NCBI RefSeq assembly: GCF_000193375.1
Contig: NC_015315.1
Coordinates: 876,622 to 940,621 of the forward strand
Length of the DNA: 64,000 nucleotides
Origin: Thermoproteus uzoniensis 768-20
Lineage (GTDB): Archaea; Thermoproteota; Thermoprotei; Thermoproteales; Thermoproteaceae
Direction: 5' to 3'
The stretch's first letter is position 1; every line of letters starts with the position of its first letter. The translations under genes and the position numbers were made by a program. The notes under the pieces were generated by a model, which made no database searches, was not told the DNA's origin, and was given only the letters and a program-made list of their open reading frames with translations. Of the stretch, positions 56,975 through 64,000 are shown piece by piece.

Positions 56975-57849
56975 CCTCCCGAGACGTGCAGATCGGTCCG
57001 AGAAACCGCCGGCGGAGGGCCTTTTGCTACGTCGTCTTGATGAAGCCGCGGGTCATCTGGCTTCTGGTGCTCGCCTCTGTAGCCGGATACCTCTACGCGG
57101 GCGGTAGAAGCCCAGTATCCCTGGCCGAGCTCGTCGCCGTCGGCACGCTCTCGGCCGGCGGCGCCGCTGCTTTCAACCACTACTGGGAAAGGCGCGAGGA
57201 CTCCGTCATGTCTAGGACAAGGGCGAGGCCGATTCCTGCAGGTTGCGTGGAGCCGCGGCGGGCGCTTGAGTTCTCTCTGGCGACGACCGCCGTAGGCATC
57301 GCCCTCGCCCTCCTCTGGCTGGGAGCCCCCGCCGCGGCCTCGGTGGCTCTAGGGTGGTTCTCGTACGCAGTGGCCTACACAGTTATTCTGAAGAAGCGGA
57401 GCATCGCCAATATCTTCGTCGGAGGCCTCGCCGGCGTTGCCGCGTTTATTACGGGGTGCCTCTCGGCGGGCTTGCTGGACGCCTCTGCCCTACTGCTGTC
57501 GGCCGCGATCTACCTCTGGATCCCCTCGCATATATGGTCTCTGGCCTACGTCTACAGACAGGACTACGCCAGGGCCGGCATAAAGATGTTGCCTGTGGTC
57601 CTCGACGACAGGAAGGCGTCCGCCGTCATCTCTGCCCTGAACATCTTCTCGGCGGCCTACATGGCGGCCACTTTGCTCTTAGTCTCGCCGATAGCCGCGG
57701 CCGTGCAAGCCGCGGCGTCGGCCTACGGCGTGTACATATCGGCGCGCTCCCTCGCGGGCGGGGATCCGGGCTACTTCTGGCGTATGTTTAAGGCGTCCGG
57801 CCCCCTCTTGACGGTCTACCTCGCCCTAATCGCGGCCGCGAGGCTATGA
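56971..57849 (+). CDS. ctaB: Protoheme IX farnesyltransferase
   Basis: A 292-residue UbiA-family membrane enzyme that converts heme B to heme O. NHYWERREDSVMSRTRARPI (about 69-88) is the CtaB variant of the Asp-rich motif, and the later loop SLAYVYRQDYARAGIKMLPV carries the second acidic motif; WIPSHIWSLAY is another signature. ATG 56971 overlaps the SCO stop; an open frame further upstream lies inside the SCO gene. The CtaA gene follows directly (ATGA). Confidence 0.93.
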   Translation: MTSRDVQIGPRNRRRRAFCYVVLMKPRVIWLLVLASVAGYLYAGGRSPVSLAELVAVGTLSAGGAAAFNHYWERREDSVMSRTRARPIPAGCVEPRRALEFSLATTAVGIALALLWLGAPAAASVALGWFSYAVAYTVILKKRSIANIFVGGLAGVAAFITGCLSAGLLDASALLLSAAIYLWIPSHIWSLAYVYRQDYARAGIKMLPVVLDDRKASAVISALNIFSAAYMAATLLLVSPIAAAVQAAASAYGVYISARSLAGGDPGYFWRMFKASGPLLTVYLALIAAARL

Positions 57850-58655
57850 GGCGGCTGCCGCTTTTGGCCTACATTCTGATCGTCGCCACGTCGTTCACGG
57901 GATCCCTCACGGCCGGCCTCGGCGAGGGCCTCGACTTGGGCTCCTCGTGGCCCGGCGCGCCGGCGGCGCTCTTGGCTCAGCTCGCGGGCGGGAGCGTCGA
58001 GCCTCTCCACAGAATCCTGACGGTCTTGGCCGGCGTCGCGGTGCTCGCGGCCTTTCTAGCCAACTTGAGGAGGAACGCCCCGGCGTCGGCCGGCATGTTG
58101 GCGTCCCTGATAGCGACGGCGCTCACCGGCCGGCTGATCCTCCTCGCGCTGGCGGGCCAGCTGAGCCCGCCGTTCGACCTGCTCGTGTACCCCGCCAACA
58201 ATCTGCTCGCCCTGTCGTCGGCCTCGTTCGCCCTCGCGCTTGCTGTGGATTCGGAAATCCCGTGGAGGAGGCCGGTGTTGTTGCGCGGCGCCGCGTTCTG
58301 GGCCGCGACCGCCAGCGCTCTGGGCGCCTTCCTCCTGGGCTTCCAGAAAGTCGAGCGCGTCGACGTGCTGTCGGGCCCGCCCGTGTTGCGGGCTGCGCTG
58401 GGCCTCCACATAGCGGCGGCCCTGCTCGCCATAGCCCTGGCGATGTCGGCCTACAAACACAGAGCGGGCAATGGGGCGTTGCAGAAGGCCGTGTTGTGGG
58501 CAGCCGCGGCCCAAGCGCTTATAGGGCCCGTGGTCCTTATAGGCGATCTCTCCAGCTACTGGTCGCCCGGCTTCCCCGTGGCTCTCCACACGGCGGCCGC
58601 CCACCTGCTGGCGTCGACCTGCATAGTGGCCTACGTCAGGTCTAGAAGGGCATGA
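57846..58655 (+). CDS. ctaA: Heme A synthase (CtaA/COX15 family)
   Basis: A 269-residue protein with eight helices in two four-helix halves. Conserved heme-ligand histidines are in VEPLHRILTVLAG, ALGLHIAAALLAI and PVALHTAAAHLLAS. It oxidises the methyl group of heme O to give heme A (or an archaeal A-type variant) for the oxidase. The usual cysteine pair in the first extracellular loop of B. subtilis-type CtaA is not seen. It is coupled to ctaB and to the second SCO gene by ATGA overlaps. Confidence 0.88.
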   Translation: MRRLPLLAYILIVATSFTGSLTAGLGEGLDLGSSWPGAPAALLAQLAGGSVEPLHRILTVLAGVAVLAAFLANLRRNAPASAGMLASLIATALTGRLILLALAGQLSPPFDLLVYPANNLLALSSASFALALAVDSEIPWRRPVLLRGAAFWAATASALGAFLLGFQKVERVDVLSGPPVLRAALGLHIAAALLAIALAMSAYKHRAGNGALQKAVLWAAAAQALIGPVVLIGDLSSYWSPGFPVALHTAAAHLLASTCIVAYVRSRRA

Positions 58656-59263
58656 GGATGGCGACCATTCTCCTGGTCCTGCTGCCGGTGGCCTCACTCG
58701 CCGTATACTACCTCGCGTTCCGCGGGACTGCCGGCCAGTCCCCGGCCGACTCCCTGGGGCTTCCGCAGGCCGTCTACACGTGCTATCCTCCCGGCAAACG
58801 CCCCCAAGCCTACGACTTCAACTTGACCGACCAATACGGCGAGCGGATCGCCCTCGACCAGCTCTGGAACAGACCAGTGTTGTTGACATTCACCTACACC
58901 TACTGCCCCGACGTATGCCCTCTGGTTAACTCCTTGCTGAATAGGACCTTGCCGTTGTTGGGCGGAGGGGTAGTGGCGGTGGACGTGACGCTCGACCCAC
59001 AACACGACACGGTGCAGAGGCTCGCGGCCTACAGCAAGGCCAACCACTACGACTGGCTCTTCCTCACAGGCCCCGAGAGCTACCTGGAGGGGATCTGGAA
59101 GGCGTACGGCGTGACGCGGATCGCCCAGCAGAACTACATAGCGCACAGCATAGTGTTCGTCGTCATATACCGCGGCGAGGTGTTGGGGAGGGTCGACGGC
59201 ATGCCGACCTCGCCCGAACAGCTCGCCTCGTTTGTCAAGACCGCGCTGGCCGGATGCGGATAG
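58652..59263 (+). CDS. SCO1/SenC-type copper chaperone, second copy
   Basis: A 203-residue SCO protein with one N-terminal helix, FTYTYCPDVCPLVNSLLNRT (CPDVC copper site) and the partner histidine in YIAHSIVFVV. An additional cysteine at YTCYPPG and one at the C-terminus are present. It diverges from the first copy. One may serve CuA and the other CuB or a thiol reductase step. It overlaps the next gene by 10 bases. Confidence 0.9.
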   Translation: MRMATILLVLLPVASLAVYYLAFRGTAGQSPADSLGLPQAVYTCYPPGKRPQAYDFNLTDQYGERIALDQLWNRPVLLTFTYTYCPDVCPLVNSLLNRTLPLLGGGVVAVDVTLDPQHDTVQRLAAYSKANHYDWLFLTGPESYLEGIWKAYGVTRIAQQNYIAHSIVFVVIYRGEVLGRVDGMPTSPEQLASFVKTALAGCG

Positions 59264-60795
59264 CGGCGATAGCCTACGCGGCCGCGCTGGCCGCGTCTCT
59301 CGTAGGCCTTCTGCGCCCCAACAAGGCGTCGCGGCTGGCGTATCTGGCGTTCCTCGCCGGGCTGGCCGGCGGCAGTCCTCTAGAGATCGCGTCTTCGGCC
59401 GCCGCGGCGTTGGCCCTCCCCGGAGACGATAGGCGTATCCACGCCGTCGCCCTCCTCATATCGGTCGCCTTGTTGTTGCCCGCCGGCCCACAGCCCTACT
59501 CGATCAACGGCATAAGCATGGCCATCTACACGCTTGCGGTCCTCTCGGCAACCCTCTCGGCCGCCGGGCTTTGGCTCGGCTGGGGCCTTGCCAGCTCGGC
59601 GATAGCGGTGAGGTTCGTCTTCGGCCTCTACGGCGGACAGCCTTGGAGCTGGAGCCTCTTCGACGCGGCGTTGGCCGGCGCGTGGCTCGCCTCACTGGCC
59701 TCGTTCCACGCTGGCTCTAGACCCCCCAGATGGCCTCTTATGGCCATCCTCTCGGCGATCTCCTGGACCTCCGGCGGCGGGGCGGGCGCCTACGTGCTGT
59801 CGGCCGGGGCGCTGGCCTCGTTCTTCTACGAAGCCGCCGCGTTGAAGCCCGCGCCGAGCTTGAAGGGGTATATGGCCGCAGGTGCCTACGCCTTGTCCTC
59901 GGCGGGGCTCTTCGCGACGTCTTTGTTCCCCATGGCGGGGATTTATATGGAGGGCGACTTCTTCGTCAGAGTGCTCGAGCCGGTCATGGCGGCCGCGGTT
60001 CTCGCCGGCGCCGCAACGGTGGTCAAGGCCTCGCTTAGGGGCACCCCCTACCTCATCCCCATCCCGCTGTCGCTCGCCGTCGCCGCCGCCATGTATGCCG
60101 CGGGCTTCGACCCGTATTGGGCCAGCTGGGGCGTCACGAACATAGCCGTGCCGGCGATCGCGTACTCGGCGCTGTACGCCGCCGCGGCGGCTGTTGCCAA
60201 GGGACGGCGCGGCCCGTGGCGCGCCCTACACGCCGCCGCCATGGCCTCCGTGGCGCTCCTCGCCATATCGGGGCCCTACGCGTACAACTTCAACTACACC
60301 AAGGCCGTGCCAGCGGAGCCCGGCGCCGTGGCGCTGACCTACCTCACCTGGCCATATCCAGGATCCGCCTCGATCCTAAACGTGACCATACATAGGGAAG
60401 GGGGCTACGTGGAGACGGCGTGCGGCCCGTTGCCGCGGGGCCTAGTCGCCGTGGCTAAAGTGGACTTGGACGGGTGGAGGGCCGACGTGGCCGTGCAGTA
60501 CGGGGTCGAGCAGGCGCTCGGCCGGAGCCCGGCGATCGGCACAACGTTCGTGCCCGGCCCCGACTACATCGTGGTGCTGGGGCCTGCCTACAACGGCGAC
60601 GTGTCCCTACTGGGAGCCCTCTACTGGGAAGTCGCGGGGAACTCCACGTGTAGGCCGGCCGCGGCGGGAGCCGCGCCTGACTACTGGTACCTCGGCTTTA
60701 GGCCGGTGCCTCTGGCGACCCCCACGGCGGTCCTGCTGGCGCTCTTCGCCGCCTTGCACGTAGCGTACCTCGTTATATACACAAAACTTAAGTAA
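59254..60795 (+). CDS. Divergent CcmF-like cytochrome c maturation protein
   Basis: A 513-residue membrane protein with about 12-13 helices and an outside domain (about 345-475) before the last helix. YGGQPWSWSLFDAALAGAWL then ASLASFHAG (about 128-157) follows the pattern of the CcmF WWD motif (WGGFWAWDPVENAAL...H) with many substitutions but with the flanking glycines, tryptophans and histidine kept. The C-terminal PGPDYIVVLGPAYNGD resembles the CcmF end domain. It would ligate heme to apocytochrome. Context supports it: CcmE and CcmC genes lie nearby and a cytochrome c gene is at 52325. No other family fits well. Confidence 0.6.
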   Translation: MRIAAIAYAAALAASLVGLLRPNKASRLAYLAFLAGLAGGSPLEIASSAAAALALPGDDRRIHAVALLISVALLLPAGPQPYSINGISMAIYTLAVLSATLSAAGLWLGWGLASSAIAVRFVFGLYGGQPWSWSLFDAALAGAWLASLASFHAGSRPPRWPLMAILSAISWTSGGGAGAYVLSAGALASFFYEAAALKPAPSLKGYMAAGAYALSSAGLFATSLFPMAGIYMEGDFFVRVLEPVMAAAVLAGAATVVKASLRGTPYLIPIPLSLAVAAAMYAAGFDPYWASWGVTNIAVPAIAYSALYAAAAAVAKGRRGPWRALHAAAMASVALLAISGPYAYNFNYTKAVPAEPGAVALTYLTWPYPGSASILNVTIHREGGYVETACGPLPRGLVAVAKVDLDGWRADVAVQYGVEQALGRSPAIGTTFVPGPDYIVVLGPAYNGDVSLLGALYWEVAGNSTCRPAAAGAAPDYWYLGFRPVPLATPTAVLLALFAALHVAYLVIYTKLK

Positions 60796-60814
60796 TTGAC
60801 ATTAAAGACAACTT

Positions 60815-61246
60815 ATGAGGAAATTTGTTATAATAAGTGTGATTGTGATCGCCGCCGTGCTGGCCTATCTATACGCCAGGCCCACTCTGCTGATAACGTC
60901 GCCTTACGCCGAGCTGTCTCCCCCCGATCTAGGGCTTGTAGGGTTCACCGCATTTAACCTAGGCCTTAGGCCGGTCTGCATAACATCTATCGGCGGCCTG
61001 CCGCCCGGATTTCTATACCAGTTCCATCGTGCAGTAGTAAACGGCGATGTGGTCGCCATGGAGGTGACGGACAAGATCTGCATAGGCCCTCTGTCTTCGG
61101 TAAGGCTAGGCGAGGCCTCCTATCACATAATGATCGAGGGCAATATAACCTCTCTGAGATTGTTAAACCTAACTCTCGTCGCCGACAACGGACAGCTCAT
61201 ACGGCTGTCGGTAAAGCCCTCCATGGCGGCGGGCCCGCTTTCGTGA
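60815..61246 (+). CDS. Exported/membrane-anchored protein of unknown function
   Basis: A 143-residue protein with one N-terminal helix (FVIISVIVIAAVLAYLYA) and an outside beta-rich domain with two cysteines (LRPVCITSIGG and DKICIGPLSS). It has no known motif. It lies 19 bases after the CcmF-like gene and overlaps the next gene, so it may take part in cytochrome assembly. The two cysteines could take part in thiol chemistry, by inference. Confidence 0.6.
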   Translation: MRKFVIISVIVIAAVLAYLYARPTLLITSPYAELSPPDLGLVGFTAFNLGLRPVCITSIGGLPPGFLYQFHRAVVNGDVVAMEVTDKICIGPLSSVRLGEASYHIMIEGNITSLRLLNLTLVADNGQLIRLSVKPSMAAGPLS

Positions 61247-61710
61247 TGGTGGAGAAGAAGCTCGCGTACCTAGTGGGGATGGTAGGCGCCTTCACGTTCC
61301 CTGTCGAGGGCGTGTTGTTGCCGGTGTCCATAGCGTCCCACATAGTACTGTTCATAACGTTCGCGTGGCTGGCCGACGTCAGGAGGGCGGCCGTCTGGAT
61401 GGGGACCGCGTCGGCGGCCACTCTATCCACGTGGGCTCTGCTGGGCACGAACCCCGTGAGGATCCTCCTGGCGCTGACCCCCTTCTCGTCGCAGAACATG
61501 CCGGTGGTCGCCGGGCTGTGGCTTTTGTCGGCGTGGTTCTATTGGGACGTGGTGCGCCTTCTTGAGCGGAGCTCTTGGACCTTGGCCTCCGCCGTTCTCT
61601 ACGTCCTCGGCGCAGGCCTTCTGCCGTACAAGATAGGCTCTGTCTTCCTCTCAGCGGCCTTCGTCGTGTTGGGCATAAGGATGGGCATCAACTCTACTAG
61701 AACAGAATAA
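61243..61710 (+). CDS. Integral membrane protein at the end of the assembly operon
   Basis: A 155-residue protein with about five helices (YLVGMVGAFTFPVEGVLLPV, IVLFITFAWLADVRRAAVW, PVVAGLWLLSAWFYWDVV, LASAVLYVLGAGLLPYKIG, VFLSAAFVVLGIRMG). The ATG overlaps the previous stop (GTGATGG region). Unknown family; it is probably the last gene of the oxidase/assembly operon, followed by an AT-rich stretch. Confidence 0.6.
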   Translation: MMVEKKLAYLVGMVGAFTFPVEGVLLPVSIASHIVLFITFAWLADVRRAAVWMGTASAATLSTWALLGTNPVRILLALTPFSSQNMPVVAGLWLLSAWFYWDVVRLLERSSWTLASAVLYVLGAGLLPYKIGSVFLSAAFVVLGIRMGINSTRTE

Positions 61711-61852
61711 TATAGATAAAACAATATTGTTTTTATTAATTCAATATAATTAATTCTAAAAATTAGATATTTTATTATAGATATAATGTGTAATATATAT
61801 TAATTGCTTCATATTGTTTACAACACTTATAAGCTTGTACACAAGGCTGTGC
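61711..61852. promoter_or_regulatory. AT-rich spacer with promoter of the ribbon-helix-helix regulator
   Basis: A strongly AT-rich 140-base region. TATA-like CACTTATAAGC (61824-61834) lies 19-29 bases before GTG 61853. The upstream run of T and A may terminate the oxidase/assembly operon. Confidence 0.5.
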
Positions 61853-62425
61853 GTGACGAGCCGCTCCCATATAGCCGTGTCTAAGGATGTGGCCGAGAGG
61901 CTCGCCGCTGTGGCTAAGGACCTCGGCATGACCCAGTTTGCTCTGGCCAACGAGATATTGACGTTGGGCCTCGACATGATCTCCAACGGCATCACCACGG
62001 CGCGCGTCCGCGAAATAATGACGCTCTACAAGATCTTGACCGAGATAGAGGTGGTGCCGGTGCCGGCCCGTATCTTCGACAAGCTTATAGTCAACTCCTA
62101 CAACGTAGATAGGGAGAGCACCGTCAAGGCGTGGTGCGAGGCCGGCAAGACCTTAGCCGCCTACATAAAGGCCATGTTCGGCTCGCTGAACAACATATCG
62201 TCTCTCCTCCCCTACCTCTCCGACATATTCCCCTCCAAGAAGTTCGAGGTCAAGCTTACGGAGGACGAGTTCGACCTAAACATAGTGGGGCTGGGCTACA
62301 GCGCGGAGACCGTCGAGGCCAACGCCGCCGCCCTGCGCTGTCTGCTGGAGGATCTCGGCTACAAGATAGAGGAGCTGATAACGGCCCCCGGCCTGCTCAA
62401 GGCAAAGGCAAAAAAGGTGGGCTAA
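61853..62425 (+). CDS. Ribbon-helix-helix-like DNA-binding protein with conserved C-terminal domain
   Basis: A 190-residue protein. The first 50 residues (SHIAVSKDVAERLAAVAKDL, then GMTQFALANEILTLGLDMIS) fit a ribbon-helix-helix fold as in CopG-type regulators. Residues 75-185 form a second domain including FEVKLTEDEFDLNIVGLGYS and LRCLLEDLGYKIEELI, possibly ligand-binding. GTG 61853 was chosen because a TATA box sits at 61824-61834 inside the longer upstream frame. Its position between the cytochrome-assembly genes suggests regulation of respiration. Confidence 0.65.
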   Translation: MTSRSHIAVSKDVAERLAAVAKDLGMTQFALANEILTLGLDMISNGITTARVREIMTLYKILTEIEVVPVPARIFDKLIVNSYNVDRESTVKAWCEAGKTLAAYIKAMFGSLNNISSLLPYLSDIFPSKKFEVKLTEDEFDLNIVGLGYSAETVEANAAALRCLLEDLGYKIEELITAPGLLKAKAKKVG

Positions 62426-62443
62426 AGTATATATTTTTATATA

Positions 62444-62737
62444 TTAGTACTTAGATGCTATCTCGGCTATCTCGTCCCAGCGGGACACCACGTCCTCCGG
62501 CACGAAATAGGGCGCCCCGTAGTGCTTCGCGACCCTCCTCACGAGGCCGAAGCTCTCGAGGGCGTCTAGATGGCGGCGGATGACCTTGTAGTTGACGTTC
62601 AGGGCTCTGGACAGCTGGTTGGCGTTCATGGGCCTCTCCCGCAACTTCTCCAGAAGGGCGAACCTCAGCTTGCCCGACCGAGATCCGAATAGCCATATTA
62701 GCGAAGCCCTGTACGCGTCGGAATTCTGTGCAACCAT
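62444..62737 (-). CDS. Winged-helix regulator (ArsR-like)
   Basis: A 97-residue winged helix: GKLRFALLEKLRERPMNANQ, LSRALNVNYKVIRRHLDALE, SFGLVRRVAKHYGAPYFVPE. It resembles the regulator at 47551 (both have RPMNAN before the recognition region). ATG 62737 was chosen because TATA-like GCTTATAAATC (minus strand, 62755-62765) lies about 18-28 bases before it; an in-frame ATG at 62773 is upstream of the box. It is convergent with the ribbon-helix-helix gene, and its target is unknown. Confidence 0.75.
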   Translation of the reverse strand: MVAQNSDAYRASLIWLFGSRSGKLRFALLEKLRERPMNANQLSRALNVNYKVIRRHLDALESFGLVRRVAKHYGAPYFVPEDVVSRWDEIAEIASKY

Positions 62738-62899
62738 GTTAACAAGTTTTAACAGATTTATAAGCTTTTCCATTATTGCCCGATATTCCGTAGTTTATAT
62801 CAAAATTGGTACCTAAATAGTTTTAATTATTCTATTAATATTATAATATAATTATTTTTAAAAACTAACAATATTTAAGCCTTATATCAATGTGATCTA

Positions 62900-63292
62900 T
62901 TATGTATTTGCCGCCGGCTGGGCATATGCGGAGTGGCAACCTCTGAGGACCGCCGAGACTACGATCGTGTCGTTTCCGGGCAGATATAGCCCCCTCACGA
63001 CGACCACAGACTCGAAGCTGGACGGCGTGACGGGGCCGTAGAGGGCGTACAGCGTGGTCTTGTTTATCAACGCCGTCACGGCAAATCCGTTATCTCCGAC
63101 AAGCCGCAATACGACGTATTTAGAGCCTATGTCCACGGCCGCCACCTTGCCGGACACGGTGACGTAGGCCGGCTCCTTGATCTGCGCCAGCCGCGAGACG
63201 TCCAATATACCCGCGTTGGATATGAGCGCCAGCAACGCGCCAGCGAGCGCCAACGCAGCAATGGCCGCCGCCGAGACGGCCTTAAAGTTCAT
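62900..63292 (-). CDS. ccmE: CcmE heme chaperone, archaeal CxxxY type
   Basis: A 130-residue protein with an N-terminal anchor (AAAIAALALAGALLALIS) and an outside OB-fold domain: PAYVTVSGKVAAVDIGSKYV, FAVTALINKTTLYALYGPVT, SSFESVVVVRGLYL. The C-terminal motif is GCHSAY (C119 to Y123), the CxxxY form that replaces the bacterial HxxxY heme-attachment motif in archaeal CcmE. It accepts heme from CcmC and hands it to CcmF. The ATG overlaps the end of the CcmC-like gene by 11 bases. Confidence 0.82.
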   Translation of the reverse strand: MNFKAVSAAAIAALALAGALLALISNAGILDVSRLAQIKEPAYVTVSGKVAAVDIGSKYVVLRLVGDNGFAVTALINKTTLYALYGPVTPSSFESVVVVRGLYLPGNDTIVVSAVLRGCHSAYAQPAANT

Positions 63293-63998
63293 GCCGCCCC
63301 GACACGGACAGCGCCAGTATCGCGGCGCCGGCTATCAACACGTTGACGGCCACGGACCAATGGACGACGATGGCGCCGTTGGGAGCAACCAGATGGCCTA
63401 CTAAGGTCGACGTCCCGTTGACGAAAAGAGGCCTTAGATCCACCCTAGACAGCGGCACCGAGAGGACGCCCCCGGAGGTGTTCATGACCACGACGTTCCC
63501 CGCCAAACTGGCTCCGTACACGACGTAGACGGGCTGTAGGTACTGGGCGCCTATCACCGCGGCTACAGACGCGGCGATTGCGAGCGATAGGTAGGCGATC
63601 GGCTTGGGCACTCTGGCGCCCGCTATATACAGAGCGAGTAGGGATAGGGCCAGCGCCATGGAGACGTCTAACAGCCTGGCGATCGGCTCACCTAGGGCCT
63701 CGACTGCCGTGCCTGTCGCCGGGTGGAGGGCCGGGAATATCGACGGGGCTATCAGGACAACGGGCACCGACGCAAAGGCGACGGTCGCGTAGAACGCAGA
63801 TATGGACATTGACCTGTCAGGGTCCTCGACGGAGCGTTTGACGACGAGGTATATCGAGTACAGGACAGCCATGGCCAGAACAGACAGCTGGCGGGGATCG
63901 CCCGAGAATGCAGAGCCCCACGACGTCGCGGCCCAGGCCGTGCCGCCGACGAAGCTGGCCCACGAGAGGGCCGCCGCGGCCTTGGCGGATCTGTCCAA
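63282..63998 (-). CDS. ccmC: CcmC-like heme handling protein (5' end beyond the window)
   Basis: A partial protein of at least 238 residues with about six helices. SWGSAFSGDPRQLSVLAMAV corresponds to the WWD region of CcmC (bacterial WGAWWVWDARLTSEL), keeping WG and the aspartate but losing the three tryptophans. VEDPDRSMSISAFYATVAFA and SIFPALHPATG match the following helix and the second heme histidine. The frame is open to the window edge and no TATA box is visible, so the start is probably outside. It delivers heme to CcmE, encoded next. Confidence 0.7.
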   Translation of the reverse strand: MDRSAKAAAALSWASFVGGTAWAATSWGSAFSGDPRQLSVLAMAVLYSIYLVVKRSVEDPDRSMSISAFYATVAFASVPVVLIAPSIFPALHPATGTAVEALGEPIARLLDVSMALALSLLALYIAGARVPKPIAYLSLAIAASVAAVIGAQYLQPVYVVYGASLAGNVVVMNTSGGVLSVPLSRVDLRPLFVNGTSTLVGHLVAPNGAIVVHWSVAVNVLIAGAAILALSVSGRHEL

Positions 63999-64000
63999 CA

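Noticed and set aside
1-64000. tRNA, rRNA, insertion sequence or CRISPR array
   Set aside because: No tRNA-like TTCRANYC arm with matching acceptor stem, no transposase with terminal repeats and no regularly spaced repeats were recognised by eye; a tRNA scan and repeat search could still find something missed.

Overview
The window looks like chromosomal DNA of a hyperthermophilic, oxygen-respiring crenarchaeon of the order Thermoproteales, most like Pyrobaculum or Thermoproteus. The reasons are: PaREP1-family genes (named from Pyrobaculum aerophilum), high GC with short AT-rich promoter spacers, archaeal TATA boxes about 20-30 bases before many start codons (leaderless transcripts), frequent GTG and TTG starts, tightly overlapping ATGA/GTGA operons, and an aerobic cytochrome chain with c-type cytochrome maturation genes. 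No tRNA, rRNA, CRISPR array or insertion sequence was recognised.

Layout. 1-6.8 kb: the 3' part of a citramalate/isopropylmalate-synthase-type gene, an MtrA-like/DUF4346 protein, a coiled-coil nuclease-like protein, a cytosolic sulfite-oxidase-fold molybdoenzyme, then a UbiA prenyltransferase-alcohol dehydrogenase-CPBP protease operon. 6.9-22.6 kb: two archaeal P-loop ATPases, each with a palindromic operator at its start; mercuric reductase; a copper P-type ATPase divergent from a DsrE gene; an SDR; class II fumarase; an FAH/alcohol dehydrogenase operon ending in a broken GlcG/HbpS gene; a flavin reductase; a ZIP transporter; a peroxiredoxin. 22.8-30.2 kb: a lipoate-dependent 2-oxoacid dehydrogenase locus (lipA, E1 alpha, E1 beta, E2, E3, lipB) followed by a cysteine-less TusA-like protein and a rhodanese.

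30.3-41.3 kb: a PaREP1 gene, a D-amino-acid/proline dehydrogenase-like flavoprotein, an HTH protein, pirin, a probable metal-handling island (exported Trp/Gly/Met-rich proteins, a YHS-domain protein, a membrane-bound HTH protein), a YyaL-type thioredoxin-fold protein, a retropepsin-like protein, membrane proteins, beta-carbonic anhydrase and a DHH phosphoesterase. 41.4-45.2 kb: an accessory island with a fused HEPN-nucleotidyltransferase protein, a second nucleotidyltransferase with small coupled ORFs, two more PaREP1 genes and gene remnants. 45.3-49.9 kb: pterin dehydratase, a NicO-like transporter, a Tat-exported molybdoenzyme with a frameshifted membrane partner, a regulator/membrane pair, a DsrE-TusA sulfur-carrier module and a cobyrinate-synthase-like fragment.

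50-64 kb: an electron-transport supercluster. On the minus strand lie cytochrome c, Rieske protein, cytochrome b and two small membrane proteins. Divergently, on the plus strand, lie a cytochrome oxidase operon (a split subunit II, a fused subunit I+III and a small subunit) with its assembly factors: two SCO proteins, CtaB and CtaA. Next comes a divergent CcmF-like protein, then two regulators, then CcmE and CcmC at the window end. Together these encode a quinol-to-oxygen chain and the means to make heme A-type and c-type cofactors; the UbiA enzyme at 4.35 kb may make the quinone. The strongest novelty candidates are the strongly degenerate archaeal Ccm system, the cytochrome b in which a lysine occupies the fourth heme-ligand position, the ATPase operators, and several broken or fused genes.
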